In this document: positions 1 to 6,557 of the stretch, in pieces
How positions within the stretch are numbered: the first letter of the stretch is position 1
Layout: every line of letters begins with the position of its first letter
Assembly (NCBI GenBank): GCA_020351895.1
Contig: CP070672.1
Span: 3,339,228 to 3,356,279, forward strand
Length of the DNA stretch: 17,052 bases
Direction: 5' to 3'
Source: Thermoplasmata archaeon
GTDB taxonomy: Archaea; Thermoplasmatota; Thermoplasmata; GCA-020350865
The notes under the pieces: model-generated
What the model saw: only the letters and a program-made list of their open reading frames with translations
What the model was told of the DNA's origin: nothing
Databases searched by the model: none
Program-made: the position numbers and the translations under genes

Positions 1-22
1 AATAGTGCTGACCCCGGATTTT

Positions 23-44
23 GAGTGATTAATATTAATCACTC
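23..44. repeat. Perfect 22-bp palindrome downstream of the thioesterase gene
   Basis: The arm GAGTGATTAAT is followed directly by its exact reverse complement, with no spacer. It lies about 30 bases beyond the stop codon of the minus-strand thioesterase gene. It could be a dimeric regulator operator for a gene to the left, or an end-of-transcript structure. No T-run follows it on the minus strand, so an ordinary archaeal terminator is not obvious. Bases 1-22 show nothing else recognisable. Confidence 0.5.
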
Positions 45-74
45 TTCATTTTCAATTTTTTTAAATAACTCTTT

Positions 75-443
75 TTAGTGCTCGGGTGCAGAAATTGCCT
101 TCCTGTTCTCATCTATAAAAACATGGGTTGTGTAACCCTCTGCCACAGGCTCCAATTCACCGTCCTCTTTTTTCTTGAAGATCCTACTTTCTATCTTGAA
201 GCTCTTTTCTTTGATATCAGCAAAATTCGTATGTACCTCGAGAAGATCGTCAAAATATACAGGAGCCAGGTATTTGCAGTAGGTATCTACTATTGGTATG
301 TCCCATTTATAGGGCAGGTTCAGTTCCCTGTACATCTCGATCTTACCCACCTCGAAGTACAGAAAGAAACTTCCGTAATAGACCACCTCTGCCGCATCGG
401 TCTCCGCATATCTTACCCGAAGTTGGGTTTTAAAGGTCTTCAT
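75..443 (-). CDS. Hotdog-fold acyl-CoA thioesterase (4-hydroxybenzoyl-CoA thioesterase family)
   Basis: This 122-residue protein matches single-domain 4HBT/YbgC-type thioesterases, which hydrolyse acyl- or aroyl-CoA in the cytosol. The N-terminal RYAETDAAEV followed by VYYGSFFLYFE is the family signature: Asp16 occupies the catalytic aspartate position, followed by the YYG turn and the central hotdog helix. The chain is slightly short at the C terminus compared with the usual 130-140 residues. The ATG has an AGAGGT ribosome-binding site just upstream. The gene lies 104 bases downstream of, and in the same direction as, the BamA-type hydrolase gene, so the two are probably co-transcribed. This context suggests an aromatic or alicyclic CoA ester as substrate, but the sequence alone does not fix specificity. 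The family call is solid; the substrate is inference. Confidence 0.85.
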   Translation of the reverse strand: MKTFKTQLRVRYAETDAAEVVYYGSFFLYFEVGKIEMYRELNLPYKWDIPIVDTYCKYLAPVYFDDLLEVHTNFADIKEKSFKIESRIFKKKEDGELEPVAEGYTTHVFIDENRKAISAPEH

Positions 444-519
444 ACTCTACCTCTTGAAGATGGAACAGGAAATAACGTTATACTATTAATTGTATCGGTT
501 TTTAATATATTGAGAGAAA

Positions 520-534
520 GGGGGGATTCCCCCC
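520..534 (-). terminator. G6/C6 hairpin between bamA-like gene and thioesterase
   Basis: Six G residues, the three bases ATT, and six C residues form a very stable short hairpin 14 bases after the hydrolase stop codon, read on the minus strand. It could stabilise the 3' end of the upstream message, attenuate read-through into the thioesterase, or mark a processing point. On the minus strand it is followed by CTTTCTC rather than a long T-run, so full termination is uncertain. Confidence 0.4.
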
Positions 535-547
535 ATATTTTCCTCCT

Positions 548-1690
548 TTATTCCTCTTTTGGCTTTGGTTTTGCTAAAACAGCCTCGAATATATCGTCGT
601 CCTGATAGGCTCCTTTGGCAATCAACTGGCGATACTTGATGAAATCTATTACGTCCTTGCCTGTGATCTTCTTTGTGTTGAATGCGTGGAATCCCAAGAA
701 AGCCTCACCTGACATGTTGGCTGCAAGCCAATGCCTGTTGTAGTTCTTTGAGTAGTCCCAGAAAAATTTCTTCTTGGCCCTGATGCTGTCTATAGTCTTT
801 ATGAGGCAGCCGGGAAAGAGGTTCGTGAATCTCCAAATGACTTCGTTTAGTGAATTGTCCAAACCTGTAAAATCTGTCTGAGCATTCTTCACATAGGCCC
901 TAGCTTCTTTGAATTCATCTCCTTTCTTGAATTCACCATATACGATCTCTCCGTCCTCAACCCACTTGTCTGTTATAACCTGGGGATTTCTTATCCATTT
1001 GTCCCCTTCTTTGATAACTGGTACGACTCTAGTGAGGTATCCCAGCCTTTTCATCTTGTAAGCGCTCCAAGTCTCGCATGAAATGCAGTTCCACATTGCA
1101 TCCTCCATTCCAAGGTACCATGGTAGGAAATCGCTGGATCCCCCATCCGGTGCAGAACCATGTCTTGGGCCGGCTTGGCCGTATACCGCCAAATCAGAGC
1201 TAACCGCAATGTCCGTGGCCATTCCAATCTCCTGGCCTCCTGCAATGCGCATTCCATTGACCCTGCAGATTACGGGTTTTTTGCAAAACAGTATAGAATC
1301 CACCATGTGGTTGAAGAGTTCCATGTACTCGCCATATTCATTAGGTCTCTTGCTGTAATATTCCGCATATTCCTTGGTATTACCTCCTGTACAGAAGGCC
1401 TTGTCACCAGCACCTGTAAAAACAGCTGCAACAACGCTTCTGTCCAAAGAAGCATTATGGAATCCTGCAATCACACCCTTTACCATGTCTGTGGTGTAGG
1501 AGTTGTACTGCCTTGGGTTGTTCAGGGTTATCCAGGCTGAATACAGTCCCTCTACCTCATTACCCTCAGGATCCACAACTGGCTTCTTTTCATATACTGT
1601 ACAAGGGGGTTCTGTTCCAAAATAGTCCTTACCCTTGAAAAGCTCATGGTCTTTCAACTCATCTTCTCTCGGTAGCCATTCCAAACTCAT
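548..1690 (-). CDS. bamA: 6-oxocyclohex-1-ene-1-carbonyl-CoA hydrolase (BamA/Oah family)
   Basis: This 380-residue crotonase-superfamily protein resembles the ring-opening hydrolase of the anaerobic benzoyl-CoA pathway, which converts 6-oxocyclohex-1-ene-1-carbonyl-CoA to 3-hydroxypimelyl-CoA. Diagnostic stretches include QYNSYT (about 61-66), FTGAGDKAFCTGGN (91-104), GMRIAGGQEIGMATD (146-160) and GPRHGSAPDGGSSDFLP (174-190), all typical of the Oah/BamA branch rather than ordinary enoyl-CoA hydratases. The length, about 380, also fits that branch (about 360-380) and not the 260 residues of plain crotonases. The start chosen is the ATG preceded by GGAGGT at proper spacing; an upstream in-frame start at 1768 would add 26 unconserved residues. 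A thioesterase gene follows downstream. No benzoyl-CoA reductase, dienoyl-CoA hydratase or dehydrogenase gene of the pathway lies in the window, so the full pathway is not shown here. Confidence 0.88.
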   Translation of the reverse strand: MSLEWLPREDELKDHELFKGKDYFGTEPPCTVYEKKPVVDPEGNEVEGLYSAWITLNNPRQYNSYTTDMVKGVIAGFHNASLDRSVVAAVFTGAGDKAFCTGGNTKEYAEYYSKRPNEYGEYMELFNHMVDSILFCKKPVICRVNGMRIAGGQEIGMATDIAVSSDLAVYGQAGPRHGSAPDGGSSDFLPWYLGMEDAMWNCISCETWSAYKMKRLGYLTRVVPVIKEGDKWIRNPQVITDKWVEDGEIVYGEFKKGDEFKEARAYVKNAQTDFTGLDNSLNEVIWRFTNLFPGCLIKTIDSIRAKKKFFWDYSKNYNRHWLAANMSGEAFLGFHAFNTKKITGKDVIDFIKYRQLIAKGAYQDDDIFEAVLAKPKPKEE

Positions 1691-1787
1691 ACAATACCTC
1701 CAATAAATGTTCTTATATATCCTCCCCCAATGGCACGCCTTTAAAATTTTGGCCTTACAATTGGGCAACGCCGAGATAGGATTGGTT

Positions 1788-1800
1788 GTTTATAATTTTT
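1788..1800 (-). promoter_or_regulatory. Candidate BRE/TATA promoter for the bamA-like gene
   Basis: Read on the minus strand, AAAAATTATAAAC resembles an archaeal BRE plus TATA box. It would place transcription start near 1768, leaving a leader of about 75 bases that holds the GGAGGT site. A second TATA-like string at 1711-1720 would start transcription almost at the ATG, making that ribosome-binding site useless, so it is less favoured. Confidence 0.35.
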
Positions 1801-1927
1801 ATCGTTTGCAATCGGTTTTCTGATCGATTATCATAATAACTAAAATTAGGCAAAAATGATTTAACCAGGAAAGATATTCATAGCGCACAACAAATCAACA
1901 AAATATCCCAGAAAGTTGGTGCTGGGT

Positions 1928-3469
1928 ATGGCAAAAAGACGAAGTGAAATTGGAAAAAAAGGAAAACATGGCCGAGAGGGGATAGATTTATCCCTTGATA
2001 GGGCCGCCAGAAGACGAAATAAGATGATTTTGATTCTGGTCACCATAATAATCGTGGTGGTTGTGATTTTAGTTTCAGTTTTATACTTTCTCCTCCCAAC
2101 CCCTGAAGAGGATGAGGAAGAAATGGATGTACTAACGACTGACACCCCGCAGATGGGAGGATATCCCAATGAAACCGTAAGTTTTAGGTTCACGGTACAC
2201 AACCCTGATCCGGAGACTGACGTTTATTCCCCGCTGATTTCAGGTTTACCTTCTGATTGGGAAATAGACCTCCCCAACACCATAACTGTGGAGAGTATGG
2301 CGTCTAAGCATGTGGACTTCACCATTATACCTTCATTTGCAACAGCATATAATGGAACATATCCATTCATATTAACTGTCACATCATCCAATACACAGCA
2401 TACATATCCCCTTGAATATGATTTGATAGTTTTTGAACTACTCTTCGATGTAGAGCTCACTACAGATACACCGCATAAGGAGGGAAACCCAGGTGAAGAT
2501 TTTACCTTTAATTTCACAATCTACAACCCGAGAAACAATCCTGATACATTTATACCTGTGATTTCAGGTCTGCCTTCAGATTGGAATATCACCATAACAT
2601 ACAATGTTTCGGTTGGAGGAAATGAATCGGAACAGGAGTCTTTCTCTATCGTTCCTTCCACTGATAGTGCCGTAAACACAACCTATTCCTTTATGTTGAA
2701 CGTCACTTCTTTGAATCTGCTTCGTACATATTCACTTGGATTTAATCTAACCGTCTTTCAGTACACCTGGGGGGTGGAGCTTCAATGCTACAACAACTCT
2801 CATGACGTGGATCCTGGAAGGTCGACTCACTATGCAATAGTGGTGAGGAACACCGGGAATGGAAATGATACGATGACATTATCTTACAATGAAGCACATC
2901 TTCCTAATAATTGGACAATCTCTTTTGAATATGATTCCGTGAATATCTCCGGGTATGACTCCAGCGTCGTTATATGCAATATCACCTCGTATTCAGGAAC
3001 TGACCCCGGAAGATACGATATTTTAATCAATGCCTCTTCCAGTGCTGGGCCCACTGACTCGATTTGGTTGAACACTTCTAGGATCAAGGTATTTGGAAAC
3101 GAAACTGCGGTAGCTGGCAATAATGCCCAGGTAAATTATATAGGAATTTTAGTAGATGGCGAGATTTTTGACACATCCCATTCTGATGTGGCTCATAACG
3201 ATGACTATCCTAAGACAGAGGATTTTTCAATCAGGGATTCTTATTCCCCCTTAAAGATGCATGTGAATGGCACAGATCCGGATAGTTCAGACGATTACGG
3301 TCAATTGATAGAAGGATTTTGGAAGGGTGTCATCGGTATGAAGGCGAACGAAACCAAGGTGGTACGGATTCCTCCCGAAGAGGCTTACACAAAACCGGGT
3401 TGGGAGAGCCATAATCTTTATGGAAAATCGCTTATTTTCGAAATCAACTTGGTGAGCATAGACAACTAA
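1928..3469 (+). CDS. Membrane-anchored extracellular FKBP-type prolyl isomerase with three Ig-like repeats
   Basis: The 513-residue product has a basic cytosolic N terminus (1-31), one strong transmembrane helix (about 32-56), an acidic linker, three Ig-like repeats of roughly 100 residues (about 68-170, 174-277, 281-388), and a C-terminal FKBP domain (394-513). Repeats 1 and 2 share PxISGLPSDW and TTDTPxxxGxPxE motifs and resemble the NEW3/COG1470 class of archaeal surface domains. In the FKBP part, VNYIGILVDGEIFDTS, LIEGFWKGVIGM, IPPEEAY and LIFEINLVSI align with the classic domain; the usual active-site Tyr, Phe-Asp, Ile and Phe are present, but the pocket Trp is replaced by Phe. About 25-30 extra residues precede LIEGF. 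Many N-X-S/T sequons fit an exported glycoprotein. The ATG at 1928 was preferred over a TTG at 1916. The likely role is folding of exported proteins at the cell surface; clients are unknown. Confidence 0.85.
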   Translation: MAKRRSEIGKKGKHGREGIDLSLDRAARRRNKMILILVTIIIVVVVILVSVLYFLLPTPEEDEEEMDVLTTDTPQMGGYPNETVSFRFTVHNPDPETDVYSPLISGLPSDWEIDLPNTITVESMASKHVDFTIIPSFATAYNGTYPFILTVTSSNTQHTYPLEYDLIVFELLFDVELTTDTPHKEGNPGEDFTFNFTIYNPRNNPDTFIPVISGLPSDWNITITYNVSVGGNESEQESFSIVPSTDSAVNTTYSFMLNVTSLNLLRTYSLGFNLTVFQYTWGVELQCYNNSHDVDPGRSTHYAIVVRNTGNGNDTMTLSYNEAHLPNNWTISFEYDSVNISGYDSSVVICNITSYSGTDPGRYDILINASSSAGPTDSIWLNTSRIKVFGNETAVAGNNAQVNYIGILVDGEIFDTSHSDVAHNDDYPKTEDFSIRDSYSPLKMHVNGTDPDSSDDYGQLIEGFWKGVIGMKANETKVVRIPPEEAYTKPGWESHNLYGKSLIFEINLVSIDN

Positions 3470-3501
3470 AAACCATCACACCGAGAAAGGAAAGTAAAAT
3501 T

Positions 3502-3556
3502 CCACTGAGAGCCGTGTTAAGAAAAAAAAGGTTATAAGGCTGTGGGCTCTCAGTGG
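3502..3556. repeat. 12-bp perfect inverted repeat with 31-base loop
   Basis: CCACTGAGAGCC at 3502-3513 is exactly complementary to GGCTCTCAGTGG at 3545-3556. The loop contains an A-tract and GGTTATAAGG. It starts about 30 bases after the FKBP gene. It may be a transcript-end hairpin, a small structured RNA or a degenerate mobile repeat. The loop begins with GTGTTAAGAAA, reminiscent of the CTTAAGAAA loop start of the two tRNA-linked hairpins, but the rest does not align well. The remaining 3557-3660 region shows no gene. Confidence 0.6.
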
Positions 3557-3663
3557 TATAGGGCGTTGAGGTAAGGGAATGAAAAATTGATTTTTACTGA
3601 TAAATGCTTTATGCCGTGGTTATCATTTTTGATAGTGACTTCAACGGTTTTATTTAACACGAG

Positions 3664-3673
3664 TATAATTTAA
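3664..3673 (+). promoter_or_regulatory. TATA-like box for the small membrane protein gene
   Basis: TATAATTTAA lies about 55-60 bases before the chosen ATG. A start about 25 bases downstream of the box would leave a leader of roughly 30 bases, which would include the GAGATGAT ribosome-binding-like site. Confidence 0.35.
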
Positions 3674-3724
3674 ATCTCGGAACCTTTCTTTTTGAACACG
3701 GTTCTTTTATTCGAGATGATTGAT

Positions 3725-3937
3725 ATGGATAACACGATGTCTCTTGGTCTATTTGCTCTCGTTGGAGGCGTGGTATTGTATCTTATCAGCGGAACCTTTT
3801 CCCTCATGAATGCTTCTTTTGGGATCCTATTACAGATCTTAGGAGTAGTCCTGATATACGTTGGAATCGCCCTTGTGATGTGGAGTGTTTTGAGTTCGCT
3901 CGATCTGTTTTTAGAAAGATTGGTAAAAAGAAGTTAA
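3725..3937 (+). CDS. Small two-helix membrane protein of unknown function
   Basis: The 70-residue product has two hydrophobic segments, about residues 5-24 and 28-52, and a short basic C-terminal tail ending LVKRS. This predicts a helical hairpin membrane protein with the tail probably in the cytosol. I do not recognise a family. The ATG at 3725 was chosen because GAGATGAT, one mismatch from GAGGTGAT, sits four bases upstream. ATG 3716 and TTG 3692 are alternative in-frame starts. It stands alone between the FKBP gene and the tRNA-Glu region, with its own likely promoter. Confidence 0.6.
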   Translation: MDNTMSLGLFALVGGVVLYLISGTFSLMNASFGILLQILGVVLIYVGIALVMWSVLSSLDLFLERLVKRS

Positions 3938-4002
3938 ATAAGGTGTACTAAAATTTCATTATACTTTTTATTATTCAAATATTAGGAAGAGCATGGCTTA
4001 TT

Positions 4003-4129
4003 ACAATAAAAAATTAAAATGCTCCCGACGGGTGTTTGAGCTTAAGAAATATTTGAAGTCTCATAATAACTCAAACACGAAGTGGGTGCATGGATTGAAA
4101 CAATAAAGAATTATAATGCTCCCGACGGG
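4003..4129. repeat. Direct repeats of tRNA-Glu 3' end and trailer bounding micro-element 1
   Basis: Bases 4003-4032 and 4100-4129 are near-identical 30-base direct repeats with two mismatches and a period of 97 bases. The repeat holds the last 13 bases of the tRNA-Glu gene (seen as TGCTCCCGACGGG on the plus strand) plus about 17 bases of its AT-rich trailer. The copy at 4100-4129 belongs to the intact tRNA; the 4003-4032 copy is a remnant without the rest of the tRNA. Such geometry is what attL/attR of a site-specific integration at a tRNA 3' end looks like. However, only 67 bases lie between the copies and no integrase is nearby. Confidence 0.75.
4032..4078. other. Hairpin of micro-element 1 (variable 9-bp stem, conserved 29-base loop)
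   Basis: GTGTTTGAG at 4032-4040 pairs perfectly with CTCAAACAC at 4070-4078 around a 29-base loop starting CTTAAGAAATA. The hairpin at 6781-6829 has a loop of exactly the same length, identical at 24 of 29 positions, but an unrelated stem that is also perfectly paired. The stem arm next to the tRNA remnant resembles the T-loop complement (ATTTGAAC in the tRNA). Whether it acts as RNA or DNA is unknown. Confidence 0.7.
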
Positions 4130-4211
4130 ATTTGAACCCGTGTCCTTGGCTTTCTCCAGCCAAAGAGACTGCGAGAGGCCAAAATGATTGGCCGGGCTAC
4201 ACTACAGGAGC
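4117..4211 (-). tRNA. tRNA-Glu (anticodon CTC) with 20-base canonical intron
   Basis: The acceptor stem is GCTCCTG with CGGGAGC, the discriminator is A, and CCA is not encoded. The D-arm begins GTGTAGCCCGGCCAATCAT, as in archaeal tRNA-Glu. The anticodon stem is TTGGC/GCCAA and the T-arm is ACGGG-TTCAAAT-CCCGT. The anticodon CTC is at 4173-4175. Removing the intron leaves a normal 75-base tRNA. A TATA-like TTTATTATG at 4238-4247 on the minus strand is a plausible promoter. The trailer and the last 13 bases of the gene are duplicated about 97 bases downstream. Confidence 0.95.
4152..4171 (-). other. tRNA-Glu intron between positions 37 and 38
   Basis: The precursor folds into a full bulge-helix-bulge: outer helix TTGGC/GCCAA, bulge AAA on the 3' side, 4-bp central helix CTCT/GGAG (one G-U), bulge CGC on the 5' side, and inner helix AGTC/GGCT closed by TCTTT. 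Cutting after the second base of each bulge removes exactly 20 bases at the canonical site. The archaeal tRNA splicing endonuclease should process it. Confidence 0.9.
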
Positions 4212-4351
4212 AAATTTATGCCTCTAACATCCTATAGCATAATAAATTTGCGACTTAGTTTTTATTTCTACAGATATACCTTAATCAGCCTGATACTTAA
4301 TGTAATAAATAAAAGTTATTAAGGAAATCTTTAATCTTTCTACATTGACGA

Positions 4352-4519
4352 TCAATCTATCTCAAGGTCGATAGTGTATTTTCCTGGATCTTTTTTCATT
4401 TTTCTCATGAAAGTGAATATTTCGTACAACTCTTTTTCGGAACTGCCGGTTATATTCACGGAAACGGTTTTTTCCCCGTCATTGATGAGTATCTTACCGG
4501 TGCAATCCTTTTCAGCCAT
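4352..4519 (-). CDS. Small 55-residue protein of unknown function
   Basis: The frame begins MAEKDCTGKILINDGEKTVS and ends DPGKYTIDLEID. GGTGAT lies five bases upstream of the ATG, a good archaeal ribosome-binding site. The composition suggests a small soluble alpha/beta protein with beta strands at both ends and a helix (EKELYEIFTFMRKMKK) in the middle. I recognise no family. It follows the 60-residue gene by 66 bases in the same direction and may share its transcript. A 63-residue antisense frame (4374-4565, plus) is hydrophobic and has no ribosome-binding site, so it is treated as a shadow. Confidence 0.6.
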   Translation of the reverse strand: MAEKDCTGKILINDGEKTVSVNITGSSEKELYEIFTFMRKMKKDPGKYTIDLEID

Positions 4520-4585
4520 AATTATCACCAGATTAAAGGCTATGAACGCTATTAAATTTTTCTAAATTATCTTATTCCTTTTAGA

Positions 4586-4768
4586 TCATCCTTCCTTATG
4601 AACCAGTTTGAGCTCTGCGGTTCCAATTGGAAGCTCCACATCCAGATAGACCATGCCTTCGAAGCCGTCATCATCACGGAAAATTATTTTATATTTATCT
4701 CTACCTTCTAATTTAGAGACCTCGGTAATCTCAATAGGCAATGTCTCGCCCAGTGCTATCTTTTTCAT
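4586..4768 (-). CDS. Small 60-residue beta-rich protein of unknown function
   Basis: The frame runs from MKKIALGETLPIEITEVSKL to ELKLVHKEG. Alternating hydrophobic and charged residues predict a small all-beta or mostly beta domain. No family is recognised and no membrane segment is present. The ATG at 4768 was chosen over the upstream in-frame TTG at 4780; GGGTGT precedes it at short distance. A TTTAAAATA box near 4800 on the minus strand would give a leader of about 10 bases. It is the first gene of a probable two-gene unit with the 55-residue protein. Confidence 0.6.
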   Translation of the reverse strand: MKKIALGETLPIEITEVSKLEGRDKYKIIFRDDDGFEGMVYLDVELPIGTAELKLVHKEG

Positions 4769-4780
4769 ATAGACACCCAA

Positions 4781-5107
4781 GGAGTGATTGTTATCAACTT
4801 ATTTTAAAGATTTGTTGTAAAAGGCCACCTTTGCCCCTCAATATCTTTTTATCTTTGATATATCCCCACCATCTTCATCATTAATACCTGAATTACCCAC
4901 CACCAATTCCCCCTCCTCCCACCCTAATAATCCGTCATTTATGCACCATATTCTCATCCATTTTCAAAGTTTTCTCTATCCTCACCATCAACCGGGTTTT
5001 TTATTAATAGATAGAAAGGATATCTATCATTGAAAAATCTCCATGACATAATCGAAAATTACTTAATACCAAAACGGCTTTTGCCCAAACATAACGGGGG
5101 GACCTAC
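4781..5107. other. Gene-free divergent region with C-rich stretch
   Basis: No credible gene is seen here. It separates divergent transcription units: the small-protein pair on the left and the aminopeptidase on the right. A pyrimidine stretch at 4909-4924 (CCCCCTCCTCCCACCC on the plus strand) would read as four G-runs on the minus strand. TTTATTAATAG near 5000-5010 is a possible TATA box for the aminopeptidase, giving a leader of about 75 bases. ACGGGGGGACC at 5094-5104 precedes the ATG. Confidence 0.5.
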
Positions 5108-6535
5108 ATGGCTAAAAAGAAAATCAAAAAATCGAAATTGGAGGAGAAACTTTCCAGGAAACATGAATTGGTATGGGACAAGCTCAGTGAAAAGGAGAAA
5201 AAAGCTGCTTTCAAATTTTCCCAAGACTATATGAATTTCATGGGCATAGCAAAGACTGAAAGAGAGGCCGTGGTGGAGATTATAAAATTCGCCGAGAAAA
5301 ATGGATTCAAATCAATAGAGAAGGTTAAGGGTCCAAAACCAGGATCAAGGATTTATATAACAAATAGAAACAAGAATATTGCGTTGATTATTCTCGGGTC
5401 CGAACCCATAGACAATGGTGTGAAGATCATTGCATCTCATATCGACGCTCCTCGGCTGGATCTGAAGCAGAATCCGTTATACGAGGATGATGATACGAAG
5501 CTGGCTTTGTTCAAAACGCATTATTACGGTGGAATAAAAAAATATCAGTGGGTCAATCAGCCATTGGCTGTGCATGGGCGAGTTGTGAAAGAGGATGGCA
5601 GCACTGTTGATATAATCATTGGTGAGGATCCCAAAGAACCGGCTTTTACGATAACAGATTTGGAGCCGCATCTGTACCACAAGACACAGGCTAAAAGGCG
5701 ACTTCCAGAGGGAATCAAAGGCGAAGAGTTGAATGTCCTTGTGGGTAGCGTCCCAGTAAAAGATAAAGATGCTAAATCTAAGATCAAGCTCTGGGTGCTG
5801 GACCATCTCAATAAAAAATATGGTATAGTGGAGGAGGATTTCACCACAGCCGAGCTGGAAATCGTACCTGCGGGATCCCCTAGGGACATAGGCTTTGATT
5901 CCAGCATGGTTGGTGCCTATGGCCAGGACGACAGGATTTGCGCCTATACATCAATGGCAGCCATAGCTGCCCTGAAAAGACCGAAAAAAACCGCCATTGC
6001 ATTGTTTTTTGACAAGGAGGAAATAGGTAGTGAAGGTAATACTGGTGTCAAGTCCAGGTTTCTTGAAAACTTGATAGGCGAACTCATCGAACTTACAACA
6101 CCTGATTACAGGGATAGCATGTTGAGAAGAGCATTGTCAAGGTCCCAAGCCCTTTCTTCAGATGTTACTGGTGGTGTAAATCCCAATTACAAGGACGTGC
6201 ATGAGATAAAAAATGCGCCTAAGGTGGGTTACGGTTTAGTAATAACGAAATTCACAGGTGCGGGGGGTAAATATTCCTCCAGTGATGCCAATGCCGAGTA
6301 CATTGGTGAGCTTCGGCGCCTCTTCAACAAGAACAAAGTCCCCTGGCAGACAGGTGAATTGGGAAAGGTTGATGAGGGTGGGGGAGGAACCATTGCGAAG
6401 TTCTTGGCCGAGCACAACATGGAGGTTGTGGATTGCGGTCCGGCATTGTTAAGCCTACATGCTCCTTTTGAGGTGGCGAGTAAGGCCGACTTGTATTCCA
6501 CTTACCTGGGCTACAAGGTGTTTTACAGTGCCTGA
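5108..6535 (+). CDS. M18 family zinc aminopeptidase
   Basis: The 475-residue product is a cytosolic metalloaminopeptidase of the M18 (aspartyl aminopeptidase / aminopeptidase I) family, which trims N-terminal residues from peptides with a two-metal centre. Metal-site motifs occur in order: ASHIDAPRLD (His111), GAYGQDDR (Asp274), FFDKEEIGSEG (Glu304-Glu305), SSDVTGGVNP (Asp352) and LSLHAPFE (His451). The insert between 115 and 250 fits the family's dimerisation domain, and the length is normal. The ATG at 5108 was chosen because G6 lies six bases upstream; the TTG at 5030 would add 26 residues with no ribosome-binding site. A lysine-rich first 12 residues is slightly unusual. A small 65-residue gene follows after 22 bases and is probably in the same operon. 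The preferred N-terminal residue cannot be read from sequence. Confidence 0.93.
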   Translation: MAKKKIKKSKLEEKLSRKHELVWDKLSEKEKKAAFKFSQDYMNFMGIAKTEREAVVEIIKFAEKNGFKSIEKVKGPKPGSRIYITNRNKNIALIILGSEPIDNGVKIIASHIDAPRLDLKQNPLYEDDDTKLALFKTHYYGGIKKYQWVNQPLAVHGRVVKEDGSTVDIIIGEDPKEPAFTITDLEPHLYHKTQAKRRLPEGIKGEELNVLVGSVPVKDKDAKSKIKLWVLDHLNKKYGIVEEDFTTAELEIVPAGSPRDIGFDSSMVGAYGQDDRICAYTSMAAIAALKRPKKTAIALFFDKEEIGSEGNTGVKSRFLENLIGELIELTTPDYRDSMLRRALSRSQALSSDVTGGVNPNYKDVHEIKNAPKVGYGLVITKFTGAGGKYSSSDANAEYIGELRRLFNKNKVPWQTGELGKVDEGGGGTIAKFLAEHNMEVVDCGPALLSLHAPFEVASKADLYSTYLGYKVFYSA

Positions 6536-6557
6536 TTATTAAAAGGTCGAAGATAGC

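Noticed and set aside
78..605. 175-codon plus-strand open frame
   Set aside because: It is antisense to the thioesterase and the end of the hydrolase gene, has no recognisable protein motif, and the minus-strand frames are clearly conserved families.
1160..1540. 126-codon plus-strand open frame inside the hydrolase gene
   Set aside because: Shadow of the conserved minus-strand crotonase core; no ribosome-binding site or family match.
4019..4032. Possible tRNA pseudogene
   Set aside because: Only the last 13 tRNA bases and trailer are present; sequence beyond them is the hairpin and shows no D-arm, anticodon arm or 5' acceptor strand.
4041..4069. C/D-box guide RNA in the hairpin loop
   Set aside because: TGATGT in one copy hints at a C box, but the other copy lacks it and no D box is correctly placed in either.
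4374..4565. 63-codon hydrophobic plus-strand frame
   Set aside because: It is antisense to the 55-residue minus-strand frame, which has a GGTGAT site and a normal soluble composition; the plus-strand frame has neither.
5557..5907. Minus-strand frame inside the aminopeptidase gene
   Set aside because: Antisense shadow of a strongly conserved M18 peptidase.
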